NCBI GenBank assembly: GCA_029210725.1
Contig: JARGFM010000017.1
Location: 1-64,000, forward strand
Reading direction: 5' to 3'
Source of the DNA: Bacteroidales bacterium
GTDB taxonomy: Bacteria; Bacteroidota; Bacteroidia; Bacteroidales; GCA-2748055
DNA length: 64,000 nt
Shown here: positions 10,158-20,461 of the stretch, one piece after another
Position numbering within the stretch: the stretch's first letter is position 1
Layout of the letters: every line of letters starts with the position of its first letter
Position numbers and translations under genes: made by a program
Notes under the pieces: model-generated
Databases searched by the model: none
Seen by the model: the letters and a program-made list of their open reading frames with translations, nothing else
What the model was told of the DNA's origin: nothing

Positions 10158-10598
10158 ATGGGTGCAAGAAAAAGAAACAGAGCAAATCAATTAAAAGAAG
10201 AGAGGCAGAACAAGTATTACGCCGTGCTGCGCAACTGCCCGACTTCTCCGCGGAAAATGAGGCTGGTAACCGATATGATCAAGGGTGTTGAGGTGAACAA
10301 GGCGCTGGATATGTTAAAATTCTCTTCCAAAGAGGCATCGGCCAAAGTGGAAAAGCTTCTGCTTTCAGCCATTGCCAACTGGCAGGCTAAGAACGAAGGA
10401 GCGAAGATTGAAGAAAGCAATCTGGTGGTGAAAGAGGCCAGGGTGGATGTTTCCCGGACCCTGAAAAGAATCCAGCCTGCCCCGCAGGGAAGAGCTCACA
10501 GGATCAAGAAGCGTTCAAATCACGTGACCCTTGTCATTGACAGTCTGAATGCGACAGCTGAACAAGAAGTTGTACAAGAACAAGAAAATCAAGCATAG
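10158..10598 (+). CDS. rplV: 50S ribosomal protein L22
   Basis: 146 residues, about 30 longer than E. coli L22. The core ([19 protein letters not shown] … [24 protein letters not shown]) carries the beta-hairpin that lines the exit tunnel. The extra length is a basic N-terminal stretch and an acidic, Gln/Glu-rich tail ([12 protein letters not shown]). Its stop abuts the rpsC ATG at 10599. Confidence 0.97.
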   Translation: MGARKRNRANQLKEERQNKYYAVLRNCPTSPRKMRLVTDMIKGVEVNKALDMLKFSSKEASAKVEKLLLSAIANWQAKNEGAKIEESNLVVKEARVDVSRTLKRIQPAPQGRAHRIKKRSNHVTLVIDSLNATAEQEVVQEQENQA

Positions 10599-11324
10599 AT
10601 GGGACAAAAAGTAAATCCAATAGGTAATCGTCTGGGAATCATAAAAGGATGGGATTCCAACTGGTACGGTGGAAAAGATTATTCTTCCAAGCTTGTTGAG
10701 GACAACAAAATCAGGGAATATCTGAATGCCCGTTTGGCCAAAGCCAGCATTTCCAAGATTATCATTGAGCGTACGCTGAAGCTTATCACCGTTACCGTAA
10801 ACACGGCCCGTCCGGGTATCATCATCGGTAAAGGCGGTCAGGAGGTGGACAAGCTGAAAGAAGAATTGAAGAACATTACCAAGAAGGAGGTTCAGATCAA
10901 TATCTTCGAAGTAAAACGTCCCGAACTGGATGCCACCATCGTTGCTAACAATATTGCCCGGCAGGTGGAAGGTAAGATCTCCTACCGGAGAGCCATAAAA
11001 ATGGGGATTGCCTCTACCATGCGCATGGGAGCCGACGGGATCAAGGTCCTGATCAGTGGTCGCCTGGGCGGAGCCGAAATGGCCCGTACCGAGTCTTATA
11101 AAGATGGCAGGATTCCGCTTCATACCCTGCGTGCCGATATCGATTACGCACTGGCCGAAGCTCATACCAAAGTGGGGGTGATTGGTATCAAGGTATGGAT
11201 TTGTAATGGAGAGATTTTTGGAAAGCGCGACCTGAGTCCGAACATTGGTGCCAGCAGCGTGAAACCGAAAGCCGGAGGACGTGCTCCCCGGAAAGACCGT
11301 GATAACCGTGACCGGAGGAACTAG
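10599..11324 (+). CDS. rpsC: 30S ribosomal protein S3
   Basis: 241 residues. The KH domain loop [19 protein letters not shown] is present, and the C-terminal domain has the [18 protein letters not shown] mRNA-entry signature. The tail ([16 protein letters not shown]) is basic and disordered-looking. It begins directly after the rplV stop, so the two are probably translationally coupled. Confidence 0.98.
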   Translation: MGQKVNPIGNRLGIIKGWDSNWYGGKDYSSKLVEDNKIREYLNARLAKASISKIIIERTLKLITVTVNTARPGIIIGKGGQEVDKLKEELKNITKKEVQINIFEVKRPELDATIVANNIARQVEGKISYRRAIKMGIASTMRMGADGIKVLISGRLGGAEMARTESYKDGRIPLHTLRADIDYALAEAHTKVGVIGIKVWICNGEIFGKRDLSPNIGASSVKPKAGGRAPRKDRDNRDRRN

Positions 11325-11367
11325 AACGGGCCGCAAGAATCAAGTATAATCAGGAAAAACTTATACA

Positions 11368-11790
11368 ATGTTACAACCGAAGAAAACCAAATACCGGAGA
11401 ATGCAGAAGGGGCGGATGAAAGGAAATGCCCAGAGGGGAAATCAGCTCGCATTCGGTAGTTTTGGGATCAAAGCGATGGAAAGTGCATGGATCACCGGAC
11501 GCCAGATTGAAGCAGCCCGTCAGGCCATCACCCGCCATATGAAGAGGGAAGGCCAGCTCTGGATCCGTATTTTCCCGGCCAAACCCATTACCAAGAAGCC
11601 CGCCGAAGTACGTATGGGTAAAGGAAAGGGTGCTCCCGAAGGATTTGTATATCCTATTACTCCCGGAAGAGTCATATTTGAGCTTGAAGGAGTGTCCTTC
11701 GAGGTTGCCAAAGAGGCACTGCGTCTGGGGTCCCAGAAGTTTCCCATTACCACCAAATTTGTGGTGCGCAGGGATTTTGAAGAAGAATAG
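11368..11790 (+). CDS. rplP: 50S ribosomal protein L16
   Basis: 140 residues. [19 protein letters not shown] start. The conserved [20 protein letters not shown] and [18 protein letters not shown] blocks match L16, which lies at the A-site tRNA elbow. Separated from rpsC by 43 bp, one of the larger gaps in the operon, in which I see no hairpin. Confidence 0.98.
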   Translation: MLQPKKTKYRRMQKGRMKGNAQRGNQLAFGSFGIKAMESAWITGRQIEAARQAITRHMKREGQLWIRIFPAKPITKKPAEVRMGKGKGAPEGFVYPITPGRVIFELEGVSFEVAKEALRLGSQKFPITTKFVVRRDFEEE

Positions 11791-11825
11791 AAACCGATCA
11801 GATATTGAATTCAAAATAGAGAGTG

Positions 11826-12032
11826 ATGAAGAGTTCAGAAATAAAAGAGTTAACAATGCAGGAGCTGCAGGAGCGCCTCGAAAGCGAGGAGACTCTGATG
11901 GTACGCATGAAAATGAACCATGCTGTTTCTCCCCTTGATAACCCCAATAAGATTGTTGAGACACGCAGGAACATCGCCAGGTTGAAAACAGAATACAGGG
12001 CCAGGCAAATTCAGGAGCAGTCTGAAAAGTAA
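11826..12032 (+). CDS. rpmC: 50S ribosomal protein L29
   Basis: 68 residues from the ATG at 11826 (a GTG precedes it by one codon). A two-helix protein at the tunnel exit next to L23: [18 protein letters not shown], then [20 protein letters not shown], which is the L29 signature. Five bases before rpsQ. Confidence 0.96.
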   Translation: MKSSEIKELTMQELQERLESEETLMVRMKMNHAVSPLDNPNKIVETRRNIARLKTEYRARQIQEQSEK

Positions 12033-12037
12033 TACAT

Positions 12038-12298
12038 ATGGAAACGACAAGAAATACAAGACGCGAGCGTATTGGTGTTGTGGTAAGCAACAGCATGGAT
12101 AAGTCCATTGTGATCTCTGTGAAGCAGAAATTAAAGCACCCCATATACGGCAAGTTCGTGAATAAGACCTCCAGGTTTATGGCTCACGATGAGGAGAATA
12201 CCTGTAATGTGGGTGATATGGTGAAGATCAGCGAAACCAGGCCCCTGAGCAAGAACAAGAGATGGAGATTAGTAGAAATTATCGAAAGAGCTAAGTAA
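12038..12298 (+). CDS. rpsQ: 30S ribosomal protein S17
   Basis: 86 residues, an OB-fold primary 16S-binding protein. [19 protein letters not shown] and the [22 protein letters not shown]-terminal signature are intact. It lies between rpmC and rplN in the usual order, with the rplN ATG two bases after its stop. Confidence 0.97.
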   Translation: METTRNTRRERIGVVVSNSMDKSIVISVKQKLKHPIYGKFVNKTSRFMAHDEENTCNVGDMVKISETRPLSKNKRWRLVEIIERAK

Positions 12299-12300
12299 TC

Positions 12301-12666
12301 ATGGTACAACAAGAGAGCAGACTAGCCGTAGCCGATAACAGTGGAGCCAAAGAGGTTCTTGTTATTCGTATACTTGGAGGAACAAAGAAACGGTATGCAT
12401 CCATTGGCGACAAAGTGGTCGTTACCGTCAAGAGCGCCATTCCTTCCGGTGAAATTAAAAAAGGAACCGTATCCAAGGCGGTGGTGGTAAGGACCAGGAA
12501 GGAAATCAGGCGGAAGGATGGTTCATACATCCGCTTTGACGATAATGCGGTGGTGTTGCTGAACAACGTGGATGAGATGCGCGGAACCCGTATTTTTGGT
12601 CCCGTTGCCAGGGAACTCAGGGATCATTATATGAAGATTGTTTCACTGGCTCCTGAAGTATTATAA
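12301..12666 (+). CDS. rplN: 50S ribosomal protein L14
   Basis: 121 residues. The start [20 protein letters not shown] and the block [28 protein letters not shown] are diagnostic of L14, which forms intersubunit bridges and binds the silencing factor RsfS. First gene of the spc section. Confidence 0.98.
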   Translation: MVQQESRLAVADNSGAKEVLVIRILGGTKKRYASIGDKVVVTVKSAIPSGEIKKGTVSKAVVVRTRKEIRRKDGSYIRFDDNAVVLLNNVDEMRGTRIFGPVARELRDHYMKIVSLAPEVL

Positions 12667-12686
12667 CCTAGTAAATGATCAATCCC

Positions 12687-13010
12687 ATGAATAAGAAATT
12701 GCATATTAAAAAGGGTGACCAGGTGATCGTCAACAGTGGCGAGTACAAGGGACAAAAGGGCAGGGTTCTGGATGTGAACCGTGACAAGAACCGGGCCATC
12801 GTAGAGGGCGTGAATATGGTGTCGAAGCATACCAAGCCCAATGCCAGCAATCCCCAGGGTGGAATTACCAAGCAGGAAGCTCCTGTTCATATTTCCAACC
12901 TGAACCTGGTAGATCCGTCTTCCGGAGGAGCCACCAGGATTGGCAGGAAACTCAATGATAAAAACAAACTGGTGCGTTACGCCAAAAAATCAGGTGAGGA
13001 GATCAAGTAA
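12687..13010 (+). CDS. rplX: 50S ribosomal protein L24
   Basis: 107 residues from the ATG at 12687 ([15 protein letters not shown]), which fits Bacteroidetes L24 better than the ATG four codons earlier (12675). KOW motif near the N-terminus; the body has [18 protein letters not shown] and the tail [11 protein letters not shown]. The stop TAA shares a base with the rplE ATG (TAATG, 13008-13012). Confidence 0.95.
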   Translation: MNKKLHIKKGDQVIVNSGEYKGQKGRVLDVNRDKNRAIVEGVNMVSKHTKPNASNPQGGITKQEAPVHISNLNLVDPSSGGATRIGRKLNDKNKLVRYAKKSGEEIK

Positions 13011-13570
13011 TGGAGAAGAAATACATAGCTGGTTTACAGAAGAAATATACCGACGAGATCGTGCCTGCTCTGAAAGAGCAGTTCGGTTATACCTCGGTGA
13101 TGCAGACCCCGCGCCTTCAGAAGATTGTACTTAACAGTGGTGTCGGACAGGCAATTGCCGATAAGAAACTGATAGAGGTTGCACAGGAAGAGATGACCCT
13201 GATTGCAGGGCAGAAGGCCGTGCAAACTATATCCACCAAAGATATCTCGAACTTCAAGCTTCGTCGCGGAATGCCCATCGGGGTGAAGGTGACCCTTCGT
13301 CGCGAGCGCATGTACGAGTTCCTGGAGCGACTGATTGTGGTCGCACTTCCCAGGATCCGTGACTTTAAGGGGATATCCTCGAAGTTAGACGGACGCGGCA
13401 ATTACACCCTGGGGATCACGGAACAGATCATCTTCCCGGAGATTGACCTGGACAAGATCAGCAAGATCATGGGACTTGAGATTACTTTTGTAACCTCGGC
13501 AAAAACAGATGAAGAGGGAGCAGCATTGCTCAAAGCATTTGGTATTCCCTTCAAAAACGAAAAAAAATAG
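13010..13570 (+). CDS. rplE: 50S ribosomal protein L5
   Basis: 186 residues, a 5S rRNA-binding protein of the central protuberance. Characteristic blocks: [33 protein letters not shown] and [20 protein letters not shown]. It overlaps the rplX stop by one base and precedes rpsN by 4 bp. Confidence 0.98.
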   Translation: MEKKYIAGLQKKYTDEIVPALKEQFGYTSVMQTPRLQKIVLNSGVGQAIADKKLIEVAQEEMTLIAGQKAVQTISTKDISNFKLRRGMPIGVKVTLRRERMYEFLERLIVVALPRIRDFKGISSKLDGRGNYTLGITEQIIFPEIDLDKISKIMGLEITFVTSAKTDEEGAALLKAFGIPFKNEKK

Positions 13571-13574
13571 AGCA

Positions 13575-13844
13575 ATGGCCAAAGAATCAATGAAAGCTCG
13601 CGAAGTGAAGCGTCAGAAACTGGTTGAAAAGTACGCTGAGAAGAGAGCAAAACTGAAAGCTGATGGCGATTACGTGGGACTGAGCAGGTTGCCGCGCAAT
13701 TCAAATCCCATCAGGCTTCACAACCGCTGTAAACTGACCGGTCGTCCAAAAGGATATATGCGTCAGTTCGGTATCAGCAGGATTACCTTCAGAGAGATGG
13801 CTTCCTCAGGATTGATTCCTGGAATTAAAAAAGCCAGCTGGTAG
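13575..13844 (+). CDS. rpsN: 30S ribosomal protein S14, zinc-free type
   Basis: 89 residues from the ATG at 13575; upstream frame extension runs inside rplE and is not used. The long S14 form without the CxxC…CxxC zinc ribbon: only one Cys ([20 protein letters not shown]). The C-terminal [15 protein letters not shown] is standard. Confidence 0.96.
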   Translation: MAKESMKAREVKRQKLVEKYAEKRAKLKADGDYVGLSRLPRNSNPIRLHNRCKLTGRPKGYMRQFGISRITFREMASSGLIPGIKKASW

Positions 13845-13878
13845 ATATTGGTTTAAAGAATTTATAAAGAGAGAAAAA

Positions 13879-14274
13879 ATGACAGATCCGATTGCAGATT
13901 ATCTGACCCGCATCCGAAATGCTGTAATGGCCAAACACAAAGTGGTGGAGATTCCTGCTTCCAATATGAAGAAGGACATGACCCGCATTCTGTTCGAAAA
14001 GGGTTATATCCTGAACTACAAATTTGAAGAGGAAGGTCCTCAGGGAAATATCAAGATTGCCCTGAAGTACAATCCCGATACCAAGGCGAATGCCATCAAG
14101 AGTTTGCAGCGCATCAGCAAGCCCGGTTTGAGGAAATACGTAGACAGTACAAACCTTCCCAGGGTACTTAACGGACTGGGTGTAGCGATTATATCCACCT
14201 CACAGGGGGTTATGACCGATAAGGAAGCCCGGAGCCTGGGTATCGGCGGCGAGGTCTTAGCATATGTATATTAA
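13879..14274 (+). CDS. rpsH: 30S ribosomal protein S8
   Basis: 131 residues. [20 protein letters not shown] at the start and the C-terminal [20 protein letters not shown] signature match S8, which organises the 16S central domain and in E. coli represses the spc operon. No obvious mimic of its 16S site was identified near rplE here. Confidence 0.98.
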   Translation: MTDPIADYLTRIRNAVMAKHKVVEIPASNMKKDMTRILFEKGYILNYKFEEEGPQGNIKIALKYNPDTKANAIKSLQRISKPGLRKYVDSTNLPRVLNGLGVAIISTSQGVMTDKEARSLGIGGEVLAYVY

Positions 14275-14294
14275 TTGAATAAGAGAAGAAGCAA

Positions 14295-14852
14295 ATGTCA
14301 AGGATAGGAATTTTACCCATCGACCTCCCCGCAGGTGTAAGCGTCGAGATAAACGGCGACAACCTGGTAACTGTGAAAGGACCCAGGGGGGAACTGCAGC
14401 AGCAGGTGGATAAAAGTATCACCGTGAAGGTGGAAGAGAACCAGGTGACGCTTTCCAGGAAAACAGAGGAGAAGGACCACAAAGCCAGGCATGGATTATA
14501 CCGTTCATTGCTGAATAATATGGTCGTGGGGGTATCAGAAGGTTATACCATTCAGCAGGAGCTGGTGGGCGTTGGATACAGGGCCGAAGTGAAAGAGAAC
14601 AACCGGCTGGAACTGGCGCTCGGGTATTCGCACGATATCATGATACAGCTGCCGCCCGAGGTTAAGGTGGAGGCAAAAACAGAAAGGCGTGCCAATCCGG
14701 TTATTACGCTGACCAGCATCGACAAGCAGCTGATCGGTGAGGTTGCTGCCAAGATTCGCTCACTTCGCCCGCCGGAGCCTTATAAGGGCAAGGGTGTGAA
14801 ATTTGTCGGAGAACAGGTGAGGCGTAAAGCTGGTAAAACAGCTTCGGTCTAG
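14295..14852 (+). CDS. rplF: 50S ribosomal protein L6
   Basis: 185 residues, two alpha/beta repeats. MSRIGILPIDLPAGVSVEI start and the C-terminal RSLRPPEPYKGKGVKF block are diagnostic. L6 lies near the sarcin-ricin loop. 20 bp after rpsH. Confidence 0.98.
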   Translation: MSRIGILPIDLPAGVSVEINGDNLVTVKGPRGELQQQVDKSITVKVEENQVTLSRKTEEKDHKARHGLYRSLLNNMVVGVSEGYTIQQELVGVGYRAEVKENNRLELALGYSHDIMIQLPPEVKVEAKTERRANPVITLTSIDKQLIGEVAAKIRSLRPPEPYKGKGVKFVGEQVRRKAGKTASV

Positions 14853-14902
14853 GGCCCCCTTGCCAGGAAAAAGAAAATAAATAGCATAAATACAGTAATA
14901 AG

Positions 14903-15259
14903 ATGGCTTTAACTAAAGCAGACAGAAGGCAGAGAATCAAGTACCGGATCCGGAAGCGGCTCGCAGGAAGCGGAGATCGTCCCCGGATGACTGTGTACCG
15001 CAGCAATAAGCAAATCTACGTCCAGCTGGTCGATGATGTAACCGGCCAGACGCTGGCATCGGCCTCCTCCAAGGAGAAGGAGATTGCCTCTCAGAAGGTC
15101 AACAAGATCGAGCAGGCCAAGCTTGTGGGTAAGCGGATTGCAGAGAAAGCAAAGGAAAAAGGAATTAACACAGTCGTATTCGACCGAAACGGCTATCTGT
15201 ACCATGGCAGAGTAAAAAATTTAGCTGATGCTGCCAGGGAAAGCGGACTTAAAATATAA
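14903..15259 (+). CDS. rplR: 50S ribosomal protein L18
   Basis: 118 residues, binds 5S rRNA with L5. Basic N-terminus ([19 protein letters not shown]) followed by [20 protein letters not shown] and the C-terminal [20 protein letters not shown]. 50 bp after rplF; nothing notable in that gap. Confidence 0.97.
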   Translation: MALTKADRRQRIKYRIRKRLAGSGDRPRMTVYRSNKQIYVQLVDDVTGQTLASASSKEKEIASQKVNKIEQAKLVGKRIAEKAKEKGINTVVFDRNGYLYHGRVKNLADAARESGLKI

Positions 15260-15267
15260 ATAAAGAT

Positions 15268-15783
15268 ATGTCGACAGGTATCAGAAAAGTTAAGACGAGT
15301 GACCTCGAGTTAAAGGACCGCCTGGTTAGCATTCAGCGGGTAACCAAGGTAACCAAGGGTGGCCGTACCTTTAGTTTCTCTGCCATTGTGGTAGTGGGTA
15401 ACGAAGAAGGCATTGTGGGACACGGACTCGGCAAGGCCAATGAAGTAACCACAGCCATTGCCAAGGGTGTGGAAGATGCCAAGAAGAACCTGATCAAGGT
15501 GCCCATCATCAACGGAACCATTCCCCACGAGCAGTACGGGAAATATGGCGGAGCCAAGGTATTTATAAAGCCGGCTTCCAGTGGTACAGGGGTGAAGGCA
15601 GGTGGTGCCATGCGTGCGGTACTGGAGAGTGTGGGTGTGAAAGATGTACTGGCTAAGAGTAAAGGCTCATCCAATCCGCACAACCTGGTAAAAGCCACCT
15701 TTGATGCACTCCTGGAACTGAGGGATGCCAACTCGGTTGCTCAGCAGAGGATGGTTTCTCTGAACAAAGTATTTAACGGATAA
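15268..15783 (+). CDS. rpsE: 30S ribosomal protein S5
   Basis: 171 residues. The double-stranded RNA-binding N-terminal half ([20 protein letters not shown], then [19 protein letters not shown]) and the C-terminal half ([19 protein letters not shown]) are intact. S5 affects decoding fidelity. 8 bp after rplR. Confidence 0.98.
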   Translation: MSTGIRKVKTSDLELKDRLVSIQRVTKVTKGGRTFSFSAIVVVGNEEGIVGHGLGKANEVTTAIAKGVEDAKKNLIKVPIINGTIPHEQYGKYGGAKVFIKPASSGTGVKAGGAMRAVLESVGVKDVLAKSKGSSNPHNLVKATFDALLELRDANSVAQQRMVSLNKVFNG

Positions 15784-15795
15784 TTCAATCATACG

Positions 15796-15978
15796 ATGGG
15801 AAAAATCAAAGTTACCCAGATAAAAAGTGCCATCAAAAAGCCAGCCAGGCAGAAGCGGACCTTAGAGGCACTCGGTATCAGAAAGCTTCACCAGACCATT
15901 GAGGTGGAAGCCACTCCCCAGATCCTGGGAATGGTTCAGAAGGTTCTGCACCTGGTGAAAGTGGAGGAAGTCAAGTAG
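15796..15978 (+). CDS. rpmD: 50S ribosomal protein L30
   Basis: 60 residues, the short bacterial L30: MGKIKVTQIKSAIKKPARQK, then RTLEALGIRKLHQTIEVEAT. Located in the normal place between rpsE and rplO. Confidence 0.96.
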   Translation: MGKIKVTQIKSAIKKPARQKRTLEALGIRKLHQTIEVEATPQILGMVQKVLHLVKVEEVK

Positions 15979-16000
15979 AAACATATATAGACGAAAGAAA

Positions 16001-16447
16001 ATGGATTTAAGCAACTTAAAACCGGCAAAGGGTTCTACCAGGAATAGGAAAAGGATCGGGCGCGGACAGGGCTCGGGTACTGGCGGTACTTCCACAAAAG
16101 GTCATAAAGGACAGAAGTCCCGTTCGGGATACTCCCGCAAGACCGGATTTGAAGGTGGACAGATGCCGCTGCAGCGCAGGGTTCCCAAATTTGGTTTTAA
16201 AAATATCAACCGCAAGGAGTTCAAGGGGATTAACATTAGTACCCTTCAGGAGCTGGCCGGTGCACGGAAGATCACTGATATTGATGTGGATCTGCTGGTG
16301 GAAGCCGGACTGGTAAGGAAGAACAGCCTTGTGAAGATCCTCGGTAACGGGGAACTGAAAACTAAACTGAATGTAAAAGCCCATGCCTTCTCCAAATCAG
16401 CGGTAACGGCCATTGAAGCGGTAAAGGGAACAGTGGAAATTGTCTGA
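16001..16447 (+). CDS. rplO: 50S ribosomal protein L15
   Basis: 148 residues. The Gly/Arg-rich N-terminal extension (GRGQGSGTGGTSTKGHKGQK) followed by GFEGGQMPLQRRVPKFGF is diagnostic. A late-assembly 50S protein. 24 bp before secY. Confidence 0.97.
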   Translation: MDLSNLKPAKGSTRNRKRIGRGQGSGTGGTSTKGHKGQKSRSGYSRKTGFEGGQMPLQRRVPKFGFKNINRKEFKGINISTLQELAGARKITDIDVDLLVEAGLVRKNSLVKILGNGELKTKLNVKAHAFSKSAVTAIEAVKGTVEIV

Positions 16448-16471
16448 TAATCAGATAAATAAAGAAATCGG

Positions 16472-17812
16472 ATGAAAAAGTTTATTGAAACCATAAAGAA
16501 CATCTGGAAGATTGAGGACCTGCGCTCAAGGATTATCTATACCCTTGGGATCATCCTGATCTATCGCCTGGGGACGCACATTGTTCTCCCGGGGATCGAT
16601 CCGGTCATTATCTCCGAGCTGGCCGGCAACCGGCAGGGAGGGGCAGGGATTCTCGATCTGCTTAACCTCTTTACAGGCGGGGCCTTTGCAAGAGCCTCGA
16701 TTTTCGGACTGGGGATCATGCCCTATATCTCCGCATCCATCGTGGTGCAGTTGCTGGGCATCGCTGTTCCTTATTTCCAGAAGTTACAGCGTGAGGGCGA
16801 GAGTGGAAGAAGGAAGATCAATCAGATCACCAGGTACCTGACGGTGGCCATTCTGATTCCCCAGGGTTTAAGCTACATCACCAGTCTTCGTTACCAGCTT
16901 CCTGCCGAGGCTTTTTCAGAACATTTCTCCCGCATGGCTGCCATGATCATCCTCACCGCAGGAACCATGTTTATCATGTGGCTCGGGGAACGGATTACAG
17001 ACAAAGGAATCGGAAACGGAATCTCCCTGATCATTATGATCGGGATTATAGCCCGTTTGCCCCAGTCGCTGGGCATGGAGTTTCTTTCACGCCTGGAGCA
17101 ACAGGGTGGCGGACTGGTCGCCTTTCTGGTAGAGCTGCTTATTATGTTCGTGGTTTTCATGGCTACGATCCTGCTGGTGCAGGGTACGCGGCGGATTCCG
17201 GTGCAGTATGCCAAGCGGATTGTGGGTAACAAGCAGTACGGCGGTGTGCGTCAGTATATTCCACTGAAAGTGAATGCAGCGGGTGTGATGCCCATTATCT
17301 TTGCCCAGGCATTTATGTTTATTCCCATCACCGTGGCAGGTTTTGCCAAGGCTGATGCAGCATCCGGTTTTGCAGCGGTGTTCAGCAATCCGGTTGGTTT
17401 CTGGTATAATTTTACCAATGCCATGCTGATTATCCTCTTCACCTACTTCTATACAGCCATCACTGTGAATCCCACACAGATGGCAGAAGATATGAAAAAG
17501 AACGGCGGGTTTATTCCCGGGGTAAAACCGGGTCGCAAGACCGCCGATTTCCTGGATAGTGTGATGTCCAGGATTACCCTTCCGGGTTCATTTTTCCTGG
17601 CCGTTGTGGCTATTATGCCTGCCTTCGCTATGATGGGCGGCGTAAACCAGAGTTTTGCCCAGTTTTTCGGCGGAACCTCCCTCCTGATTATGGTGGGTGT
17701 GATCCTCGATACCCTGCAGCAGATCGAAAGCCACCTGTTGATGCGTCACTACGACGGATTGACCAAGTCGGGCAGGATCAAGGGCCGGACCGGCAGTGCA
17801 GCTGCCATTTAA
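16472..17812 (+). CDS. secY: Protein translocase subunit SecY
   Basis: 446 residues with ten predicted transmembrane helices. This is the channel of the Sec translocon, and it serves the many signal peptides encoded in this window. Recognisable blocks: the N-terminal YRLGTHIVLPGIDP, the plug-side LLNLFTGGAFARASIFGLGIMP split, the cytoplasmic loop QGTRRIPVQYAKR and the C-terminal RHYDGLTKSGRIKGR tail. Standard position between rplO and map. Confidence 0.98.
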   Translation: MKKFIETIKNIWKIEDLRSRIIYTLGIILIYRLGTHIVLPGIDPVIISELAGNRQGGAGILDLLNLFTGGAFARASIFGLGIMPYISASIVVQLLGIAVPYFQKLQREGESGRRKINQITRYLTVAILIPQGLSYITSLRYQLPAEAFSEHFSRMAAMIILTAGTMFIMWLGERITDKGIGNGISLIIMIGIIARLPQSLGMEFLSRLEQQGGGLVAFLVELLIMFVVFMATILLVQGTRRIPVQYAKRIVGNKQYGGVRQYIPLKVNAAGVMPIIFAQAFMFIPITVAGFAKADAASGFAAVFSNPVGFWYNFTNAMLIILFTYFYTAITVNPTQMAEDMKKNGGFIPGVKPGRKTADFLDSVMSRITLPGSFFLAVVAIMPAFAMMGGVNQSFAQFFGGTSLLIMVGVILDTLQQIESHLLMRHYDGLTKSGRIKGRTGSAAAI

Positions 17813-17831
17813 GAGAGTAGAACGTTCTTTG

Positions 17832-18617
17832 ATGATATTAATAAAGACTGCGGACGAAATTGAGTTATTAAGAGAGAGCAATCAATTGGTTTCCAGGACG
17901 CTGGCCGAGCTTGCCAACTTTATCAGGCCGGGAGTGTCCACCGAAAAGCTCGACCAGATTGCAGAAAGCTTTATCCGCGACCACGGTGCAGTCCCCGGAT
18001 TCCTGGGATACCAGGGTTATCCAAAGACGCTCTGTACCTCGCTGAATTCAGAGGTAGTGCATGGAATTCCTTCAGACAAGGTGATCCTGCAGGAGGGCGA
18101 TCAGCTTTCGGTCGATTGTGGTGTGATAAAAAACGATTTTTACGGGGACACGGCTTTCAGCTTCGAAGTAGGCGAAGTCAGGGCTGAGATCTGCAGGCTT
18201 TTAGAGATAACACGCGAATGCCTCCTGAAGGGAGTCGAGCAGGCTGTGGAAGGAAAGCGTATCGGAGATGTGGGATATGCCATCCAGAACCATGCCGAGA
18301 GCAACGGCTACAGTGTAGTCAGGGAGATGGTCGGACACGGTTTGGGTCGTCATTTACATGAGGCCCCTGAAGTGCCCAACTACGGAAGACGGGGAACCGG
18401 CCCCAAATTGAAAAAGGGGATGGTGATCTGCATCGAACCCATGATCAATATGGGTCGCAGGCAGATCCGTCAGGAGCCCGACGGATGGACCATTCGCACC
18501 GCCGACAAGTTGCCTTCGGCTCACTTTGAATGGGCCGTGGCAGTTGATAAAGGGAAGGCCGATGTACTATCAACCTTCTCGTATATTGATAAGGAGTTAA
18601 CAAAACAGAGCAAGTAA
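17832..18617 (+). CDS. map: Methionine aminopeptidase, type I
   Basis: 261 residues from the ATG at 17832 (MILIKTADEIELL), which gives the usual type I length; an in-frame upstream CTG at 17796 would overlap secY. It removes the initiator Met. Metal ligands of the pita-bread fold are present: SVDCGVIKNDFYGD (two Asp), GHGLGRHLHEAPEVPN (His), CIEPMIN (Glu) and a final Glu in AHFEWAVAV. It is co-transcribed with secY and infA and its stop abuts the infA ATG. Confidence 0.97.
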   Translation: MILIKTADEIELLRESNQLVSRTLAELANFIRPGVSTEKLDQIAESFIRDHGAVPGFLGYQGYPKTLCTSLNSEVVHGIPSDKVILQEGDQLSVDCGVIKNDFYGDTAFSFEVGEVRAEICRLLEITRECLLKGVEQAVEGKRIGDVGYAIQNHAESNGYSVVREMVGHGLGRHLHEAPEVPNYGRRGTGPKLKKGMVICIEPMINMGRRQIRQEPDGWTIRTADKLPSAHFEWAVAVDKGKADVLSTFSYIDKELTKQSK

Positions 18618-18836
18618 ATGGCAAAACAAGCATCTATTGAGCAGGATGGTGTAATCATCGAAGCATTGTCAAATGCGATGTTCCGGGTGGAGTTGGAAAA
18701 CGGACACATTATTACTGCTCATATCTCAGGAAAGATGAGAATGCATTACATTAAATTGTTGCCAGGCGATCGTGTCAAAGTGGAAATGTCGCCCTATGAT
18801 TTGTCAAAAGGAAGGATTTCGTTTAGATATAAATAA
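18618..18836 (+). CDS. infA: Translation initiation factor IF-1
   Basis: 72 residues, a single S1-like OB fold: [17 protein letters not shown], then [40 protein letters not shown] split over the family's strands, ending GRISFRYK. It blocks the A site during initiation. ATG directly follows the map stop. Confidence 0.98.
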   Translation: MAKQASIEQDGVIIEALSNAMFRVELENGHIITAHISGKMRMHYIKLLPGDRVKVEMSPYDLSKGRISFRYK

Positions 18837-18842
18837 GAACTC

Positions 18843-18959
18843 ATGAAGGTAAGAGCATCTGTAAAAAAGCGTAGCGCCGGCTGCAAAATAGTCAGGAGAA
18901 AAGGACGCTTGTACGTGATTAATAAGAAAAATCCCAAGTTTAAACAGCGCCAGGGATAA
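18843..18959 (+). CDS. rpmJ: 50S ribosomal protein L36, zinc-free form
   Basis: 38 residues starting with the ATG at 18843, only 6 bp after inf[21 protein letters not shown], ending [12 protein letters not shown]. The zinc ribbon of the classical form (CxxC…C…H) is reduced to one Cys, so this is the C-minus type common in Bacteroidetes and would be stable under zinc limitation. Confidence 0.96.
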   Translation: MKVRASVKKRSAGCKIVRRKGRLYVINKKNPKFKQRQG

Positions 18960-18989
18960 AGATTTTAAAAAAAAACAATACAAAGCATT

Positions 18990-19373
18990 ATGGCTAGAAT
19001 AGTTGGTGTTGACCTGCCCAAAAACAAAAGAGGTGAAATAAGCCTGACTTACATTTATGGAATTGGTCGCAGCCGTGCGCAATCCATTCTTGATGCTGCA
19101 GGCGTCGATCGTAATATCAAAGTGCAGGACTGGAATGATGATCAGATTGCTGCCATCCGGAAAGCGATCAATGAAAACCCGGAAATCAAGGTGGAAGGTG
19201 AACTGAGATCCTCCATTCAGCTGAACATTAAACGACTGATGGATATCGGTTCTTACCGGGGTATCCGCCACCGTATTGGCCTTCCCACCCGCGGACAGAG
19301 CACGAAGAACAATGCCCGTACCCGGAAGGGAAGAAGAAAGACAGTAGCAAACAAGAAGAAAGCAACCAAATAA
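18990..19373 (+). CDS. rpsM: 30S ribosomal protein S13
   Basis: 127 residues. [20 protein letters not shown] start, helix-two-turns-helix ([18 protein letters not shown]), [25 protein letters not shown] split signature. S13 forms head bridges to the 50S. First gene of the alpha section, 30 bp after rpmJ. Confidence 0.98.
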   Translation: MARIVGVDLPKNKRGEISLTYIYGIGRSRAQSILDAAGVDRNIKVQDWNDDQIAAIRKAINENPEIKVEGELRSSIQLNIKRLMDIGSYRGIRHRIGLPTRGQSTKNNARTRKGRRKTVANKKKATK

Positions 19374-19386
19374 GAGTTAAGAGGTT

Positions 19387-19776
19387 ATGGCTAAAAAGAC
19401 AGGATCGTCAAAAAAGCGAACAGTTAAGGTTGAACCTATAGGGCAGGCGCATATTCACGCCTCCTTTAACAATATCATCATTTCCCTGACCAACAATCAG
19501 GGACAGGTGATCTCCTGGGCCTCATCCGGTAAAATGGGTTTCAGGGGTTCCAAGAAAAATACACCCTATGCTGCACAAATGGCAGCGCAGAACTGCGCCA
19601 AGGTGGCTTATGACCTGGGGCTGCGAAAGGTGAAAGTATTTGTTAAGGGACCCGGCTCGGGCAGGGAATCGGCCATACGTAACATTCATGCCTCGGGCAT
19701 CGAAGTGACCGAAATTGTGGATGTAACACCGCTGCCGCACAACGGCTGCCGTCCCGCCAAAAGGCGGAGGGTATAA
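19387..19776 (+). CDS. rpsK: 30S ribosomal protein S11
   Basis: 129 residues. Conserved [39 protein letters not shown] and the end [18 protein letters not shown] platform protein near the mRNA exit and, in Bacteroidetes, next to the sequestered anti-Shine-Dalgarno tail (established for Flavobacterium ribosomes, recalled). 13 bp after rpsM. Confidence 0.98.
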   Translation: MAKKTGSSKKRTVKVEPIGQAHIHASFNNIIISLTNNQGQVISWASSGKMGFRGSKKNTPYAAQMAAQNCAKVAYDLGLRKVKVFVKGPGSGRESAIRNIHASGIEVTEIVDVTPLPHNGCRPAKRRRV

Positions 19777-19836
19777 TTCAGCCTTAAGGTATATACCAAG
19801 CTGGAGAGGATTATTAACAATTAATCAGATAAATAA

Positions 19837-20445
19837 ATGGCAAGATACAGAGGTCCAAGAACCAAAATTGCTCGTAAATTTTCAGATCCCATCTTTGGGA
19901 CCGACAAGTCGTTCGAAAAGAAGAACTATCCCCCGGGAATGCACGGGAACAATAAGCGAAGACGCAAAGCATCTGAATATGGTATTCAGTTGAAAGAGAA
20001 GCAGAAGGCCAAATATACATATGGGGTGTTGGAGAAGCAGTTCAGGAATATGTTTGAAAAGGCGTCCAGAAGTAAGGGTGTGACCGGCGAGGTGCTCCTT
20101 CAGTTGCTGGAATCCAGGCTCGACAACGTGGTTTACAGACTGGGTCTGGCACCCACGCGTGCTGGTGCCCGTCAGCTTGTTACACACAGACATATCACCG
20201 TGAACGGTGAGATCGTAAATATTCCTTCTTACACATTAAAGCCAGGAGATACGGTGGGTGTAAGGGAGCGTTCAAAATCCCTGGAGGTGATCACCGATTC
20301 ACTTTCCACTGCCAGGTACGGTTCGTCATCATGGCTGGAATTTGATGAGGCTGCCATGACCGGAAAATTCCTGAACCGCCCCGAGCGGGAGGAGATTCCC
20401 GAGAACCTCAAGGAGCAGCTCATCGTTGAACTTTATTCAAAATAA
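19837..20445 (+). CDS. rpsD: 30S ribosomal protein S4
   Basis: 202 residues, zinc-free S4. [20 protein letters not shown] start; the S4 RNA-binding domain ([20 protein letters not shown], then [12 protein letters not shown]) is in the middle. A 16S assembly initiator and, in E. coli, the alpha-operon repressor. 60 bp after rpsK, enough for a regulatory site, but none is recognised. Confidence 0.98.
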   Translation: MARYRGPRTKIARKFSDPIFGTDKSFEKKNYPPGMHGNNKRRRKASEYGIQLKEKQKAKYTYGVLEKQFRNMFEKASRSKGVTGEVLLQLLESRLDNVVYRLGLAPTRAGARQLVTHRHITVNGEIVNIPSYTLKPGDTVGVRERSKSLEVITDSLSTARYGSSSWLEFDEAAMTGKFLNRPEREEIPENLKEQLIVELYSK

Positions 20446-20461
20446 AATAATCATTCCTATT